Positions 26,504 through 34,808 of a stretch of 64,000 bases of DNA are shown piece after piece. Under the pieces are notes generated by a model. That model was not told the origin of the DNA. It saw nothing but the letters and a program-made list of their open reading frames with translations, and made no database searches. Location of the stretch: contig NZ_JAQKQJ010000018.1 in assembly GCF_029109325.1 (NCBI RefSeq), positions 124,001 to 188,000 of the forward strand. Reading direction: 5' to 3'. Positions within the stretch are counted from its first letter, which is position 1. Every line of letters starts with the position of its first letter. A program made the translations under genes and the position numbers. The DNA comes from Nodosilinea sp. PGN35 (lineage in GTDB: Bacteria > Cyanobacteriota > Cyanobacteriia > Phormidesmidales > Phormidesmidaceae).

Positions 26504-27697
26504 CTAGCGATACCTAAAGTTGCGATAGACCAGCCGTGAGTTAAGCCCACGCCCGCGCAGGAAGCTGACCACGGCTTCGGCATCGTTGCGCCCGGTACAT
26601 TCTGCCGCGTTGATAAATCGACCCTGGGGAGCGTTCTCAAAGCGAGGATTGATGGCACAGGTAAGGCCGCCCACTCCGCGACCGCCCGCTGGCGTGAGCA
26701 CTTGCTGCACCTGTTGCAGTTCACCTTCACCGCCAAACACCGCCGCAATAAAGGGAGCGAGCGAACCGCTAACGGTGCCGCTATCGCCAAAACAGGCGGG
26801 GCGATCGGCCTGGGGAATGTTGGTCACCAGCGGCGTCGTGGTAATTCTAGGTTCTGTCAGGAGCACGCCGCCATTGGCCCCAATGGCCTCAAGCAGCGCC
26901 TGACCGTCGGCACTCACCCGAATAAAGTAGCGGGCTGAGGCACCGGCAAATCCCTGACCGCCGAAGTAGGTCACCCAGCACTCGTAGGGGGCCACACCGG
27001 GCACCTCGGCAGTGGCGGGCTGACCATTCACCACCTGCTGCCCGGAAGGTTTGTTGTACACGTTCATTTTGGTCACGCCGGCATCGGTAAAGACGCGCAC
27101 CGAATAGTTTTGAGTGTCAAAGCCTACCAGGGTGCGGGCCAAAAGATTGTCTTGGCCAGGCGTAACGGGCGGCAGGTTAAACGCTACGATGCGAGTGCTG
27201 TTTTGGCTGATCAGCACCGAATCGCTGCCGGCGTCAATAATTTCGAGTCTGGCCTGAAACGAGTTGCGATTGGCGCTGGCCCGGTAGATGACGTTGCGGC
27301 CATTGCGCGAGCCGTAGCTGTCGTAGGCCACCCAGCCGTCGCTGTTGATGGAGCCGCGATAGACGACGGGAGCCCCCAGCTGTTCAGACTGTCGTGTGTC
27401 TCGGTTGTAGACGTTCATGCTCAAAAACTGGGTGTTTCTGGGGTGAACGCTGACGGTGAAGGTCGGGGTTTCGAAGTAGAGGGTGGCGTTATTCGCCGTG
27501 TTGGGGTCTTGGGCCAGCAGCCCCTCCAAGCTCGCCTCAGCAGCGGCGTTGGGCGTCAGTGCTGGGGGCTGAGCGGCACCGTACCCTGGCACCGATAGGC
27601 CAGTGACCAGAAAAACCGAGGTAATAAATAGCGCAAGCGGCTGAAATAGCCGCTTTGTCCAACGGCTAGGGGCGACATTGGGCCAGACTGGTTTCAT
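26504..27697 (-). CDS. Secreted protein with duplicated beta domain, unknown
   Basis: A 397-residue protein with a signal peptide (KRLFQPLALFITSVFLVTGL, then an Ala-rich cut region). The mature part holds two related ~105-residue domains. The first (about 70-170) contains FLSMNVYNRDT and DGWVAYDSYG; the second (about 180-285) contains VTKMNVYNKPS and ECWVTYFGGQG. The shared pattern is MNVYN, then W-V-x-Y, then an Arg-Ala-Ser-Ala or Arg-Val-Ser-Ala strand. A C-terminal Cys-containing segment (ACFGDSGTVSG, GLTCAINPRF, AAECTGRNDAE) may form disulfides. I chose the ATG at 27697, with GGAG 9 nt upstream, because the 30 residues before it are unlikely. Likely periplasmic or outer; function unknown. 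Confidence 0.7.
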   Translation of the reverse strand: MKPVWPNVAPSRWTKRLFQPLALFITSVFLVTGLSVPGYGAAQPPALTPNAAAEASLEGLLAQDPNTANNATLYFETPTFTVSVHPRNTQFLSMNVYNRDTRQSEQLGAPVVYRGSINSDGWVAYDSYGSRNGRNVIYRASANRNSFQARLEIIDAGSDSVLISQNSTRIVAFNLPPVTPGQDNLLARTLVGFDTQNYSVRVFTDAGVTKMNVYNKPSGQQVVNGQPATAEVPGVAPYECWVTYFGGQGFAGASARYFIRVSADGQALLEAIGANGGVLLTEPRITTTPLVTNIPQADRPACFGDSGTVSGSLAPFIAAVFGGEGELQQVQQVLTPAGGRGVGGLTCAINPRFENAPQGRFINAAECTGRNDAEAVVSFLRGRGLNSRLVYRNFRYR

Positions 27698-27932
27698 GAA
27701 AATTAGCTCCCTATACTCCTCACTCGAGAAACCCGTTAGGCGACCAATTCGGGAACGTGCGGGTATAGAACCCCGGTTTCTCTGCAAATACGGCTGTAAT
27801 TCTAGCTAACTTTCCCTGAAGCGCTCTTTTTTTTTGCCAATCCTGGGGCGCTTAGACTTCCCGCTAGCGATCGCCCCAGCAGCGCCCCAGCCATCGATTT
27901 GAGACCAGTCCTCTGGGTTGGGCAGATTTGCT

Positions 27933-29585
27933 TTAGAGCTCTTCAGCCGCGTGGGCCGCAGGCGGCTGTGCCTGCCGGTAGAGGTGCACCGGCAGCTGCC
28001 CCGTACGAATGTGCAGGTCGCGCTGGGGAAAGGGCACCTCAATGCCGTAGTGGCGGAGACTGGCCTCAATGACAAAGTACAGGTCGCTTTTGATCACCAG
28101 CTGGCGGCTGGGCTGGGCAATCCACACCAGCAGCTCAAAGGTGAGGGCGCTCTCGCCGAAGCCCAGAAAAAACACCTGGGGAGCAGGGGCCGACAAAATC
28201 TCCTGATTTTTCTGGCAGGCCTCGAGCAGAGCGATTTTCACCTGCTGGGGGTCAGAGCTGTAGGCCACCCCCACCGGCAGGCGAATGCGCGACACCGGGT
28301 TGCCGTGGCTCCAGTTGATTACTTCTGAGTCTAAAAAGCGGGAGTTCGGCACAATAATTGAGACATGGTCGAGGGTGCGAATTTCGGTGCTGCGCGAGCC
28401 AATGCGGGCCACGGTGCCTTTGACCTGACCAAAATCTACAAAATCACCCACCTGCACCGGGCGCTCAAACACCAGCACCAGGCCGCTGACGAAGTCTTTG
28501 ACCAGGCCCTGAAGGCCCAGACCCACCCCGATACCCAGACCGCTGGCAATCAGGGCGATGGAGCTGAGGTCGATGCCCCAGAGCTGTAGCACCACTACGG
28601 TGCCCAGCAAAATAAGGGTGTATTTGGAGAGCACCGAGATGGCTTCCTGGGCGGCGACGCTGATGCCGGTGACCTGCAACACGCGCGATCGCATCAGGTT
28701 GGTCAAGGTGCTGGCGATCACCACTAGCGCCAGCAGGGTCGCCCCCAGCAGCAGCAGATCGAGCAGCGAGTAGGAGCGGTTGCCCAGCAGCAGGCTGCGG
28801 TCAAACAATCCCTCTTGCAGGCTGCGCGACACCCGAAAGCCCAGCCGCCGGGTGAGGGGAAACAGGTTGGCAATGTAGCTCACCGCCGCAAACCACACGA
28901 CCCCCCGCACCAAAACCAGCGTCAGCCGAAACAGCAGCTTCAGCCCAGTGCCGTGGTGCTCTGCGTCGCTGGGCCAGAACGACAGCTGCTCCAGCAGGGG
29001 CTTGAGCCAGCGGTGCCACAGCCACCCCAGTACCAGGTGCAGGGCCAGGGCGGCAGCAAGGGCGGCTAGAGCCCTGAGCAGCGCCTGGCTTAAAAACCCC
29101 GACTGGCGCTCAGCCCGGGCCTGGGCAAGGGCCGCAGTCAGAGCCGCCGCCCAGCGATCGGCCTGGGCTTCGGGGGTACTGGCTCCACCCACGGCCACAT
29201 CGGCGCTGGTCACCGTCATGATGTAGCGATCGCCCGCCAAAATTACCGGATTGCTCCCCCCCGACTCGCCAACGCTGCGGGTTTCAGTGCGTACCGGTAC
29301 GGGTTCGGCCTCTTCGATCAATGGCTCTAGGTTGGCTTCAATGGCCAGCGCCCGCTCAACGGCGGTGAGGTCTCCGGCGGCGGGTATATTGAACAAAAAT
29401 AGCCCGTCGAGCAATACTGGCTCGGTGTCAGAGGCGGTCTGCGCCATTGCCGACCCGACCAGGCCGACCATGCCGCCGTGGAGTACCAGCGCCAGCACAA
29501 GGCCCCAGAGCAGACGACCTAGCCAACCCATCGGGTTTATTCCCACCGGCATGTGTCTAGCCCGCCGCAACACCGACACTAGCAT
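27933..29585 (-). CDS. MscS-type mechanosensitive channel
   Basis: About 550 residues. A signal peptide (MGWLGRLLWGLVLALVLHG to AMA) precedes a ~110-residue periplasmic region, then four or five membrane helices. The last of these is the pore helix and beta domain of the MscS family: LIASGLGIGVGLGLQGLVKDF, then VFERPVQVGDFVDFGQVKGTV and PNSRFLDSEVINWS. It releases solutes on hypo-osmotic shock or acts as an ion channel; the large N-terminal domain suggests a regulated type. The start is uncertain: ATG at 29585, 29552 or 29531 are all in frame. The upstream frame enters a repeat. Confidence 0.85.
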   Translation of the reverse strand: MLVSVLRRARHMPVGINPMGWLGRLLWGLVLALVLHGGMVGLVGSAMAQTASDTEPVLLDGLFLFNIPAAGDLTAVERALAIEANLEPLIEEAEPVPVRTETRSVGESGGSNPVILAGDRYIMTVTSADVAVGGASTPEAQADRWAAALTAALAQARAERQSGFLSQALLRALAALAAALALHLVLGWLWHRWLKPLLEQLSFWPSDAEHHGTGLKLLFRLTLVLVRGVVWFAAVSYIANLFPLTRRLGFRVSRSLQEGLFDRSLLLGNRSYSLLDLLLLGATLLALVVIASTLTNLMRSRVLQVTGISVAAQEAISVLSKYTLILLGTVVVLQLWGIDLSSIALIASGLGIGVGLGLQGLVKDFVSGLVLVFERPVQVGDFVDFGQVKGTVARIGSRSTEIRTLDHVSIIVPNSRFLDSEVINWSHGNPVSRIRLPVGVAYSSDPQQVKIALLEACQKNQEILSAPAPQVFFLGFGESALTFELLVWIAQPSRQLVIKSDLYFVIEASLRHYGIEVPFPQRDLHIRTGQLPVHLYRQAQPPAAHAAEEL

Positions 29586-29696
29586 AGCGAACGGGGGCAG
29601 GTGGGGGATGGGCAAAAAGGGAGAGGGATGGGTTAGAAGCGGGGTGAACCAGCCATGTAGGGTGGGCCAGCGGTCGTTCAGTTTCTGCTGAAATGT

Positions 29697-29797
29697 TTCC
29701 TCTAGAACGTTCAAGCGTTAAAAGGTTCAAGCGTTCAAAGGGGTCAGACGCTCTCAGGATTGCTGGATGTTCTAGCCCAGCGTGACTGTAGCTATGA
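29697..29797. repeat. Dispersed repeat family R2, copy 2 (inverted)
   Basis: On the minus strand it begins ATAGCTACAGTCACGCTGGG, matching copy 1. It contains a 16-bp tandem duplication (GTTCAAGCGTTAAAAG at 29709 and GTTCAAGCGTTCAAAG at 29725). It lies between the MscS and TVP38 genes. Confidence 0.55.
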
Positions 29798-30604
29798 CTA
29801 AGGATCGTTTGGGGCAGCGGCATCTTCGGGAAGGGCCGCGTTGAGGGCGCGGCGGGCAATGCGGGTGACGTACAGAGTCACGGCCACCGTGGCCACCAGG
29901 CCTACGATGCGAATTGTCCACTGCACGGTGGCTGCTGCGGGGGGCTGACTGTTGGCCCCCAGGGTGGCCAGATTGCCCACCAGAGAACCCAGGTAGACAT
30001 ACATAATCGTGCCGGGCAAAATGCCCACCGTCCCCACTACATAGTCTTTTAGGGAAATCTGACTCAGCCCAAGGGAATAGTTAAGCAGGTTAAAGGGGAA
30101 TACCGGCGACAGCCGCAGCAAAAAGATGATTTTGCGGCCTTCTCGGGCGATCGCATCGTCTATGGCCTGAAATTTTGAATTTTTGGCGATTTTGCTGGCT
30201 ACCCAGCCCCGCGCACCGTAGCGACCCAGCAAAAATGCCGCCGTAGCTCCCAAAATGGCCCCCACAAACACCAGAACCGATCCCCGCACCACCCCAAACA
30301 CCACCCCAGCCCCCAGCGTGACGATCGAGGCGGGCACAAAAGCAACGGTGATGGCGATGTAGAGCAGAATAAAGGCGAGGGGGGCGATCGCCCCTAGACC
30401 GTCAATCCAGGCCAGAGCCTGCACTAGCTGCTGCTGAAGCGCCGCAAAAAATGACGGGTCTGCCGCTGACCTCTGGGCCAGGGTTTGGGCCAGGGCCGGA
30501 GCCCCTGGGGCACCCAATGCCGCCATAGCTGAGCAAATCAAAAGACGAAGCACTTTAGCCGACCCCGAACGCGATGTCGAACGTGATTTGATGCTGAAAC
30601 CCAT
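29798..30604 (-). CDS. TVP38/TMEM64 family membrane protein
   Basis: A 268-residue multi-pass protein of the DedA/TVP38 (SNARE-associated) family, implicated in lipid or cation handling in other bacteria. The central signature is intact: LLRLSPVFPFNLLNYSLGLSQ and GTVGILPGTIMYVYLGSL, together with the GAILGATAAFLLGRYGAR block. The N-terminal stretch (residues 15-45) is hydrophobic and could be a signal peptide or an extra helix. It is divergent from the sensor kinase gene, and the 231 bp between them carry the 11-bp-spaced repeats, so it may share that control. ATG at 30604. Confidence 0.88.
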   Translation of the reverse strand: MGFSIKSRSTSRSGSAKVLRLLICSAMAALGAPGAPALAQTLAQRSAADPSFFAALQQQLVQALAWIDGLGAIAPLAFILLYIAITVAFVPASIVTLGAGVVFGVVRGSVLVFVGAILGATAAFLLGRYGARGWVASKIAKNSKFQAIDDAIAREGRKIIFLLRLSPVFPFNLLNYSLGLSQISLKDYVVGTVGILPGTIMYVYLGSLVGNLATLGANSQPPAAATVQWTIRIVGLVATVAVTLYVTRIARRALNAALPEDAAAPNDP

Positions 30605-30699
30605 AATTTTAGAGGAAATAGGCGGGAAGCACAGGGATATAGCCCAGGCCGGAGGCTTAACAACCGCCTGAACCTGTGTTTCTAGTCAAAACCATCCCC

Positions 30700-30768
30700 C
30701 TGAGATTGCCTTGAGAAAGCCCTGAGAATTGCGTCGGCCTGGCGGAGGGTCTATCAGGCAGTTCTCAG
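30700..30768 (+). promoter_or_regulatory. 11-bp-spaced TGAGA direct repeats, likely response-regulator site
   Basis: CTGAGAT (30700), TTGAGAA (30711) and CTGAGAA (30722) lie exactly 11 bp apart, one helical turn. An inverted TTCTCAG lies at 30762-30768. OmpR/PhoB-family regulators bind such direct repeats. The adjacent operon encodes one, so autoregulation is the simplest reading (inference). Confidence 0.5.
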
Positions 30769-30835
30769 AATCGGCTGTTAGAGTTGCTAGACAAGGCTTG
30801 AATCAGCCTCTGTTCCCCCTGTAGTCTTCTGGTGC

Positions 30836-32341
30836 ATGGCGTACTTCTGGCGAACCCCGACAACCTCTCTTCGCCATCTGCTGCGCGACAGCCCGATCGA
30901 TGTAAGGTCGCTACAAGCGCGGTTGACCGCCGGAGTGGTGCTCACCTCCCTGGTGGGCATCGGCTCCCTGGCCGGGTGGATGGGCTGGCGCATACAGCAC
31001 ATTATGCTGAACAGCTACCGCCAGGGCACCACCCTGGTGGCCGAGCGCCTGCAAGAAGATGTGCGCTACTACAGCGCCACCATGCCGCCCCAGGCGGCCC
31101 TCGAGCGCGTCATTGACCACCGCGCTACCGGCGACCTGGCAATTTGGGTCGAAACCCTGGAGGGCGATGCGCCAGGCGGGCCGGAACTGACTCGCAACGA
31201 GTACCCGTCCCGGAATCGCCTTGCCCAGTCAGACATTCTCACCATGGGGTCGTGGCAAACCTCGGGGGTGAGCGACGCGCTGCTGGCAATGGCGATTCCC
31301 ACCGGCACTAGAATTGTCTCGGTTCAGGGTTGGCGGCTGGTGGTGTGCGCCAGCCCCCTGGAGGTAGCCGGTCTGTCCCCAGCTACCCTCTACCTGGCCG
31401 CCGACATCACCGCTGATTACCAGGCCGTGCAGCGATTGGCGCGCATGCTGCTGCTCACCAGTCTGGGGCTGATCAGCCTGCTGTCGGCGGCCTTTGCCCT
31501 CTACATTCGCCGCACCCTCAAGCCCATTCGCCAGCTCAACCGTCTGGCGGGCCAGGTGACCGCCGACACCCTTGACCAACCCCTCAGCCTGGAGGCTGCC
31601 CCCACCGAGGTGCAAGAACTGGTGCGCACCTACAACAGAATGCTGGCTCGGCTCTCAACCGCCTGGGAGCAGCAAAAACGTCTGCTCAACGATGTTTCCC
31701 ACGAGCTGCGCACGCCCCTGTCGCTGGTGCAGGGCTACCTAGAAAGCACCCTGCGCCGGGGGCACAACCTCACCGCCGCCCAGCGGCAGGGGCTAGAAAT
31801 TGCCGCTGCCGAAGCCAGCCGCACCACCCGGCTGCTCAGCGAAATTCTGGCTCTGGCACGCCTGAACAACGGGCAGGGGAAACTAACGTTAGAGGCCATC
31901 GACCTCGGTGACCCGATCCGCGAAGCCGTCGCCCTGGCGATCGAGATCCAGCCCGAGGCTCAGGCCCAGATCGTCGTCAACATCCCCACCTCGGTGGTGA
32001 CCCAGATCGATCGCCCCAAGCTACGCACTGCCCTAGTCGAACTCATTGACAACGCCCTCCGCTACGGCAGCCCCCACCGGCCAGTGGAAATTTCTCTGAC
32101 GCGCCAGGGCCAGTGGGCCACGGTCCAGGTGCAAGACTACGGCGCGGGCATCCCCCCCGACTGCCAGGGCAAGATCTTCGACCCCTTCTACCGGGTAGAC
32201 GAAGCCCGATCGCGCTTCAGCGGCGGCACCGGTCTGGGCCTCACCCTGGTGCGATCGCTAATCGAAGCCATGGGTGGCCATATCACCGTCCAGTCGCAAC
32301 CCCACCAGGGCAGCTGCTTCACCCTCCACCTCCCCCTCTAG
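30836..32341 (+). CDS. Membrane sensor histidine kinase
   Basis: A 501-residue two-component sensor. Residues 31-55 and about 205-225 are transmembrane helices bounding a ~150-residue periplasmic sensory domain. HAMP follows (RRTLKPIRQLNRLAGQV), then the dimerisation domain with the phospho-acceptor in NDVSHELRTPLSLVQGY (His289). The ATPase domain contains the N-box LVELIDNALRYG, the G1 box VQDYGAGIPP and the G2 box GGTGLGLTLV. It phosphorylates the response regulator encoded 31 bp downstream. The signal is unknown; the periplasmic domain lacks a motif that I recognise. ATG at 30836. Confidence 0.93.
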   Translation: MAYFWRTPTTSLRHLLRDSPIDVRSLQARLTAGVVLTSLVGIGSLAGWMGWRIQHIMLNSYRQGTTLVAERLQEDVRYYSATMPPQAALERVIDHRATGDLAIWVETLEGDAPGGPELTRNEYPSRNRLAQSDILTMGSWQTSGVSDALLAMAIPTGTRIVSVQGWRLVVCASPLEVAGLSPATLYLAADITADYQAVQRLARMLLLTSLGLISLLSAAFALYIRRTLKPIRQLNRLAGQVTADTLDQPLSLEAAPTEVQELVRTYNRMLARLSTAWEQQKRLLNDVSHELRTPLSLVQGYLESTLRRGHNLTAAQRQGLEIAAAEASRTTRLLSEILALARLNNGQGKLTLEAIDLGDPIREAVALAIEIQPEAQAQIVVNIPTSVVTQIDRPKLRTALVELIDNALRYGSPHRPVEISLTRQGQWATVQVQDYGAGIPPDCQGKIFDPFYRVDEARSRFSGGTGLGLTLVRSLIEAMGGHITVQSQPHQGSCFTLHLPL

Positions 32342-32372
32342 TTCCCACCCTGCACCCCCCGAGACACCCGCC

Positions 32373-33047
32373 ATGCCCATCCGCATCCTGATCGTCGAAG
32401 ACGAAGAAAAACTTGCCAAATTCGTGCAGCTAGAGCTGTCCTACGAAGGCTACGAGGTCAGTGTGGCCCACGACGGTCTCTCGGGGTTGATGGCCGCCCG
32501 CGACCACCCCCCCGACCTGATTATTCTCGACTGGATGATGCCGGGGCTGAGCGGAGTGGAAGTGTGCCGCCGCCTGCGCCAGACCGGCACTGCCACCCCG
32601 GTGATTTTGCTGACGGCCAAGGATGAGGTGAGCGATCGCGTCGAAGGGCTCGACGCCGGAGCCGATGACTACGTGGTCAAACCCTTCAGCATCGAAGAAC
32701 TGCTGGCCCGCGTGCGCGCCCACCTGCGCCGCAGCGAACCCCAGGATGCCGAGGTGCTGGTGTTCGGCGATCTCACCCTCGATCGCCGCAGCCGCGAGGT
32801 GCGCCGGGGTCAGCGCCCGGTTGAGCTGACCGCCAAGGAGTTTGACCTGCTCGACTATCTAATGACTAACCCACGCCAGGTGCTTACCCGCGATCGCATC
32901 CTCGAACAGGTGTGGGGCTACGACTTTATGGGCGACTCCAACATCATCGAGGTCTACGTGCGCTACCTGCGCCTCAAGCTCGAAGCCGAGGGCGAAAGCC
33001 GCCTGATTCAAACCATGCGCGGTGTCGGCTACGTGCTGCGCGATTAG
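32373..33047 (+). CDS. OmpR/PhoB-family response regulator
   Basis: A 224-residue DNA-binding response regulator. The receiver domain has the acidic pair in VEDEEKLA, phospho-acceptor Asp53 in LIILDWMMPG, Thr81 in LLTAKDE and the Lys in VVKPFS. The C-terminal winged helix includes VELTAKEFDLLDYLM and VLTRDRILEQVWGYDF, then DSNIIEVYVRYLRLKL and the final RGVGYVLR strand. It is cotranscribed with the histidine kinase upstream. The order kinase-regulator is the reverse of many such pairs. A likely autoregulatory repeat lies in front of the operon. Confidence 0.94.
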   Translation: MPIRILIVEDEEKLAKFVQLELSYEGYEVSVAHDGLSGLMAARDHPPDLIILDWMMPGLSGVEVCRRLRQTGTATPVILLTAKDEVSDRVEGLDAGADDYVVKPFSIEELLARVRAHLRRSEPQDAEVLVFGDLTLDRRSREVRRGQRPVELTAKEFDLLDYLMTNPRQVLTRDRILEQVWGYDFMGDSNIIEVYVRYLRLKLEAEGESRLIQTMRGVGYVLRD

Positions 33048-33329
33048 GCCGCACCGCTGCCCCCAGAAGTTTTAGGCACAAAAAAGGCCCGACGGCAGCC
33101 GAGCCTGGGTATGTGAGTCAGGTGCGAACCGCATGGGACACGGCTGAACGGTTCACTTTTATCATGGTCGCGGAGCCGAGGGTCGGGGTTAATAGCCGGT
33201 TAAGTTAGCCTGAGCCTCAGACGGGCAGCCTCCTACCGAGATCTCAGCGACACCAGCGTCTGCATAGCTAGCGGGGTATCGCCGAGGGGGCACTCCGGGC
33301 GCGGCGCGGCAAACAGCCCAGGCCACTGG

Positions 33330-33458
33330 CTAGATCTGAGAAGACTCAGGGGGCAAAACTTCGCGGCTAGACCGTCCCAACATGTTTGCCCGGCGATGCT
33401 GCTGCTGCTGACGATTGCGGGCTAGCAGCTGACGGGCCTGTTCTTGGGTAGAAAGCAT
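33330..33458 (-). CDS. Small ORF of 42 codons with strong Shine-Dalgarno
   Basis: The 42-residue product begins MLSTQEQARQLLARNRQQQ and continues with HRRANMLGRSSREVLPP. It is basic, helical at the start, and has no signal peptide or membrane helix. GGAGG lies 6 nt before the ATG, a near-ideal spacing. It lies in the 969-bp gap between the response regulator and the ABC-2 permease. I do not recognise it. The length and sequence suggest a small regulatory or RNA-binding protein; this is a guess. Confidence 0.5.
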   Translation of the reverse strand: MLSTQEQARQLLARNRQQQQHRRANMLGRSSREVLPPESSQI

Positions 33459-33717
33459 AGAGAACCTCCGAAAAAACTGTATCTAAAGTTACCGAATTCA
33501 ATTTTAAGCATATCTTTTCTTTTAGGCGAGCGGGTTAAGGCTGCCCTAGGAAAACATTAATCTTTAACAAATCTCTGCCCTTTGATAGAGCGTCTTACCC
33601 TTTCACCGCCAAGTTGATAGCCCTACAGCATCGCTGGGTCTGGGCTGAGTGAGTCCCGCTGGGCGAGGGCGCACCCGATGGAAATAAAGCTGGTCTACTG
33701 AATAAGCGACTAGGATT

Positions 33718-33838
33718 TAGTCAAAAGAATAGTGACGGGGGATGTGGCTTCAGGGTCCACGGTTCACGGTAAGCGAGCCGTGAACCGTTTACCGCAGACC
33801 ATCAACCCCTCACATTTAACTTGAATGACGACTGGTAC
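33718..33838 (+). repeat. Dispersed repeat family R1, copy A
   Basis: It opens TAGTCAAAAGAATAGTGACG and contains the heptamer core CGGTTCA CGGTAAG, then CCGTGAA and CCGTTTA. It ends near TTGAATGACGACT. The order of blocks is the same as at 51500-51621: GTCAAAA, TGACGGG, ATGTG, AGGG, ACGGTTCACGGTAAGCG, CCGTTTACCG, AGACC, TCAACCC, ending TGAC. Confidence 0.7.
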
Positions 33839-33852
33839 TTGGCCAAGCTGAT

Positions 33853-33972
33853 TTTGACAGGGGCCAGCCGTTCTGGGTGCAGGGTGCAAGGTATACGGTC
33901 TACGGCTCGCCTTGAACCTGAAACCGTGAACCGTATACCCCACTGACCCGTCATCGTTAGCCTGGCAGTCTA
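33853..33972 (-). repeat. Dispersed repeat family R1, copy A' (inverted)
   Basis: Read on the minus strand it gives GATGACGGG, ATACGGTTCACGG, AAGGCGAGCCGTAGACCG. It is therefore an inverted partner of copy A, about 15 bp away. Together the pair could form a stem of over 100 nt. Confidence 0.65.
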
Positions 33973-34016
33973 CTAGGGGAGATCTTCCTGATAGAATCAG
34001 GCCAGCGAGGAGCCCC

Positions 34017-34808
34017 ATGGTCAGACGAGCGCTAAAAATTTCCCGCGTTATGCTGTCGGTGTACTACGCCTACATGGTGGAATACCGGGCAGAACTGGTG
34101 TTTTGGGTGCTGTCCGGCACCTTTCCGCTGATCCTCATGGGGCTGTGGGTGGAGGCAGCCCAGGGCGACCAGTTTGACCTCAGCCCCACGGAGCTAGTGC
34201 AATACTTTTTGGCTGTGTTCCTGGTGCGGCAGTTCACCGTGGTCTGGGTGATCTGGGAGTTTGAACGGGAAGTCGTTGAGGGCAGGCTGTCGCCCTACCT
34301 TTTGCAGCCCATTGACCCCGCCTGGCGGCACTTTTTTAGCCACGTGGCTGAGCGCTTTGCCCGGCTGCCCTTTGCCTTTTTGCTGGTGGGACTGTTTTTG
34401 TTGCTCTACCCCTACGCCGCCTGGCTACCCCGGTGGGATAACCTGCTGCTGGGGCTGCTGGCGATCGCTCTGGCCTTTTGCCTGCGGTTTTTGATGCAGT
34501 ATACCTTTGCCCTGGCCGCCTTTTGGACAGAGCGGGCCAGCGCCCTGGAGCAGTTCTGGTTTTTGCTCTATACCTTTCTGTCGGGGATGATCGCACCGCT
34601 CACCCTCTTTCCTGAGACCGTGCGCACGGTGGTACTGTGGACACCCTTTCCCTACCTGATCTACTTCCCGGCCAGCCTGCTGATTAACCGCCCGGAGCAC
34701 GTGGCTCGGGGGTTTGTGGCCATGGTGCTCTGGTCGGCACTATTTTGGGGGCTCAACCGCTGGCTGTGGCGGCAGGGGCTCAGGCAGTACTCGGGCATGG
34801 GGGCATAG
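34017..34808 (+). CDS. ABC-2 family permease (subunit 1)
   Basis: A 263-residue membrane protein with six predicted helices in the ABC-2 (DUF990-type) permease arrangement: VYYAYMVEYRAELVFWVLSG at the N-terminus, VWVIWEFEREVVEGRLSPYLLQPI (shown in outline) in the first loop, and PFPYLIYFPASLLI before the last helix. It should form a heterodimeric exporter with the next gene and an ATPase encoded elsewhere. The ATG at 34017 has AGGAG at 4-5 nt. The stop codon overlaps the start of the next gene (TAGTG). The substrate is unknown; relatives include NatA-type and aminoglycolipid-type exporters. Confidence 0.85.
   Translation: MVRRALKISRVMLSVYYAYMVEYRAELVFWVLSGTFPLILMGLWVEAAQGDQFDLSPTELVQYFLAVFLVRQFTVVWVIWEFEREVVEGRLSPYLLQPIDPAWRHFFSHVAERFARLPFAFLLVGLFLLLYPYAAWLPRWDNLLLGLLAIALAFCLRFLMQYTFALAAFWTERASALEQFWFLLYTFLSGMIAPLTLFPETVRTVVLWTPFPYLIYFPASLLINRPEHVARGFVAMVLWSALFWGLNRWLWRQGLRQYSGMGA

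Larger units (their letters stand above)
33459..34016. other. Gap with AT-rich leader and two repeat copies
   Basis: No further gene is seen. The first 150 bp are AT-rich and probably hold the promoter for the 42-codon ORF. The rest is filled by an inverted pair of R1 repeats (33718-33838 and 33853-33972). The ABC-2 permease start follows, with GAGGAG just upstream. Between the response regulator (stop 33047) and 33330 no gene was seen either. Confidence 0.6.

Noticed and set aside
27709..27730. Yfr1-like small RNA motif
   Set aside because: ACTCCTCACTC resembles the Yfr1 core, but the last bases differ and the flanking stem-loops are not seen.
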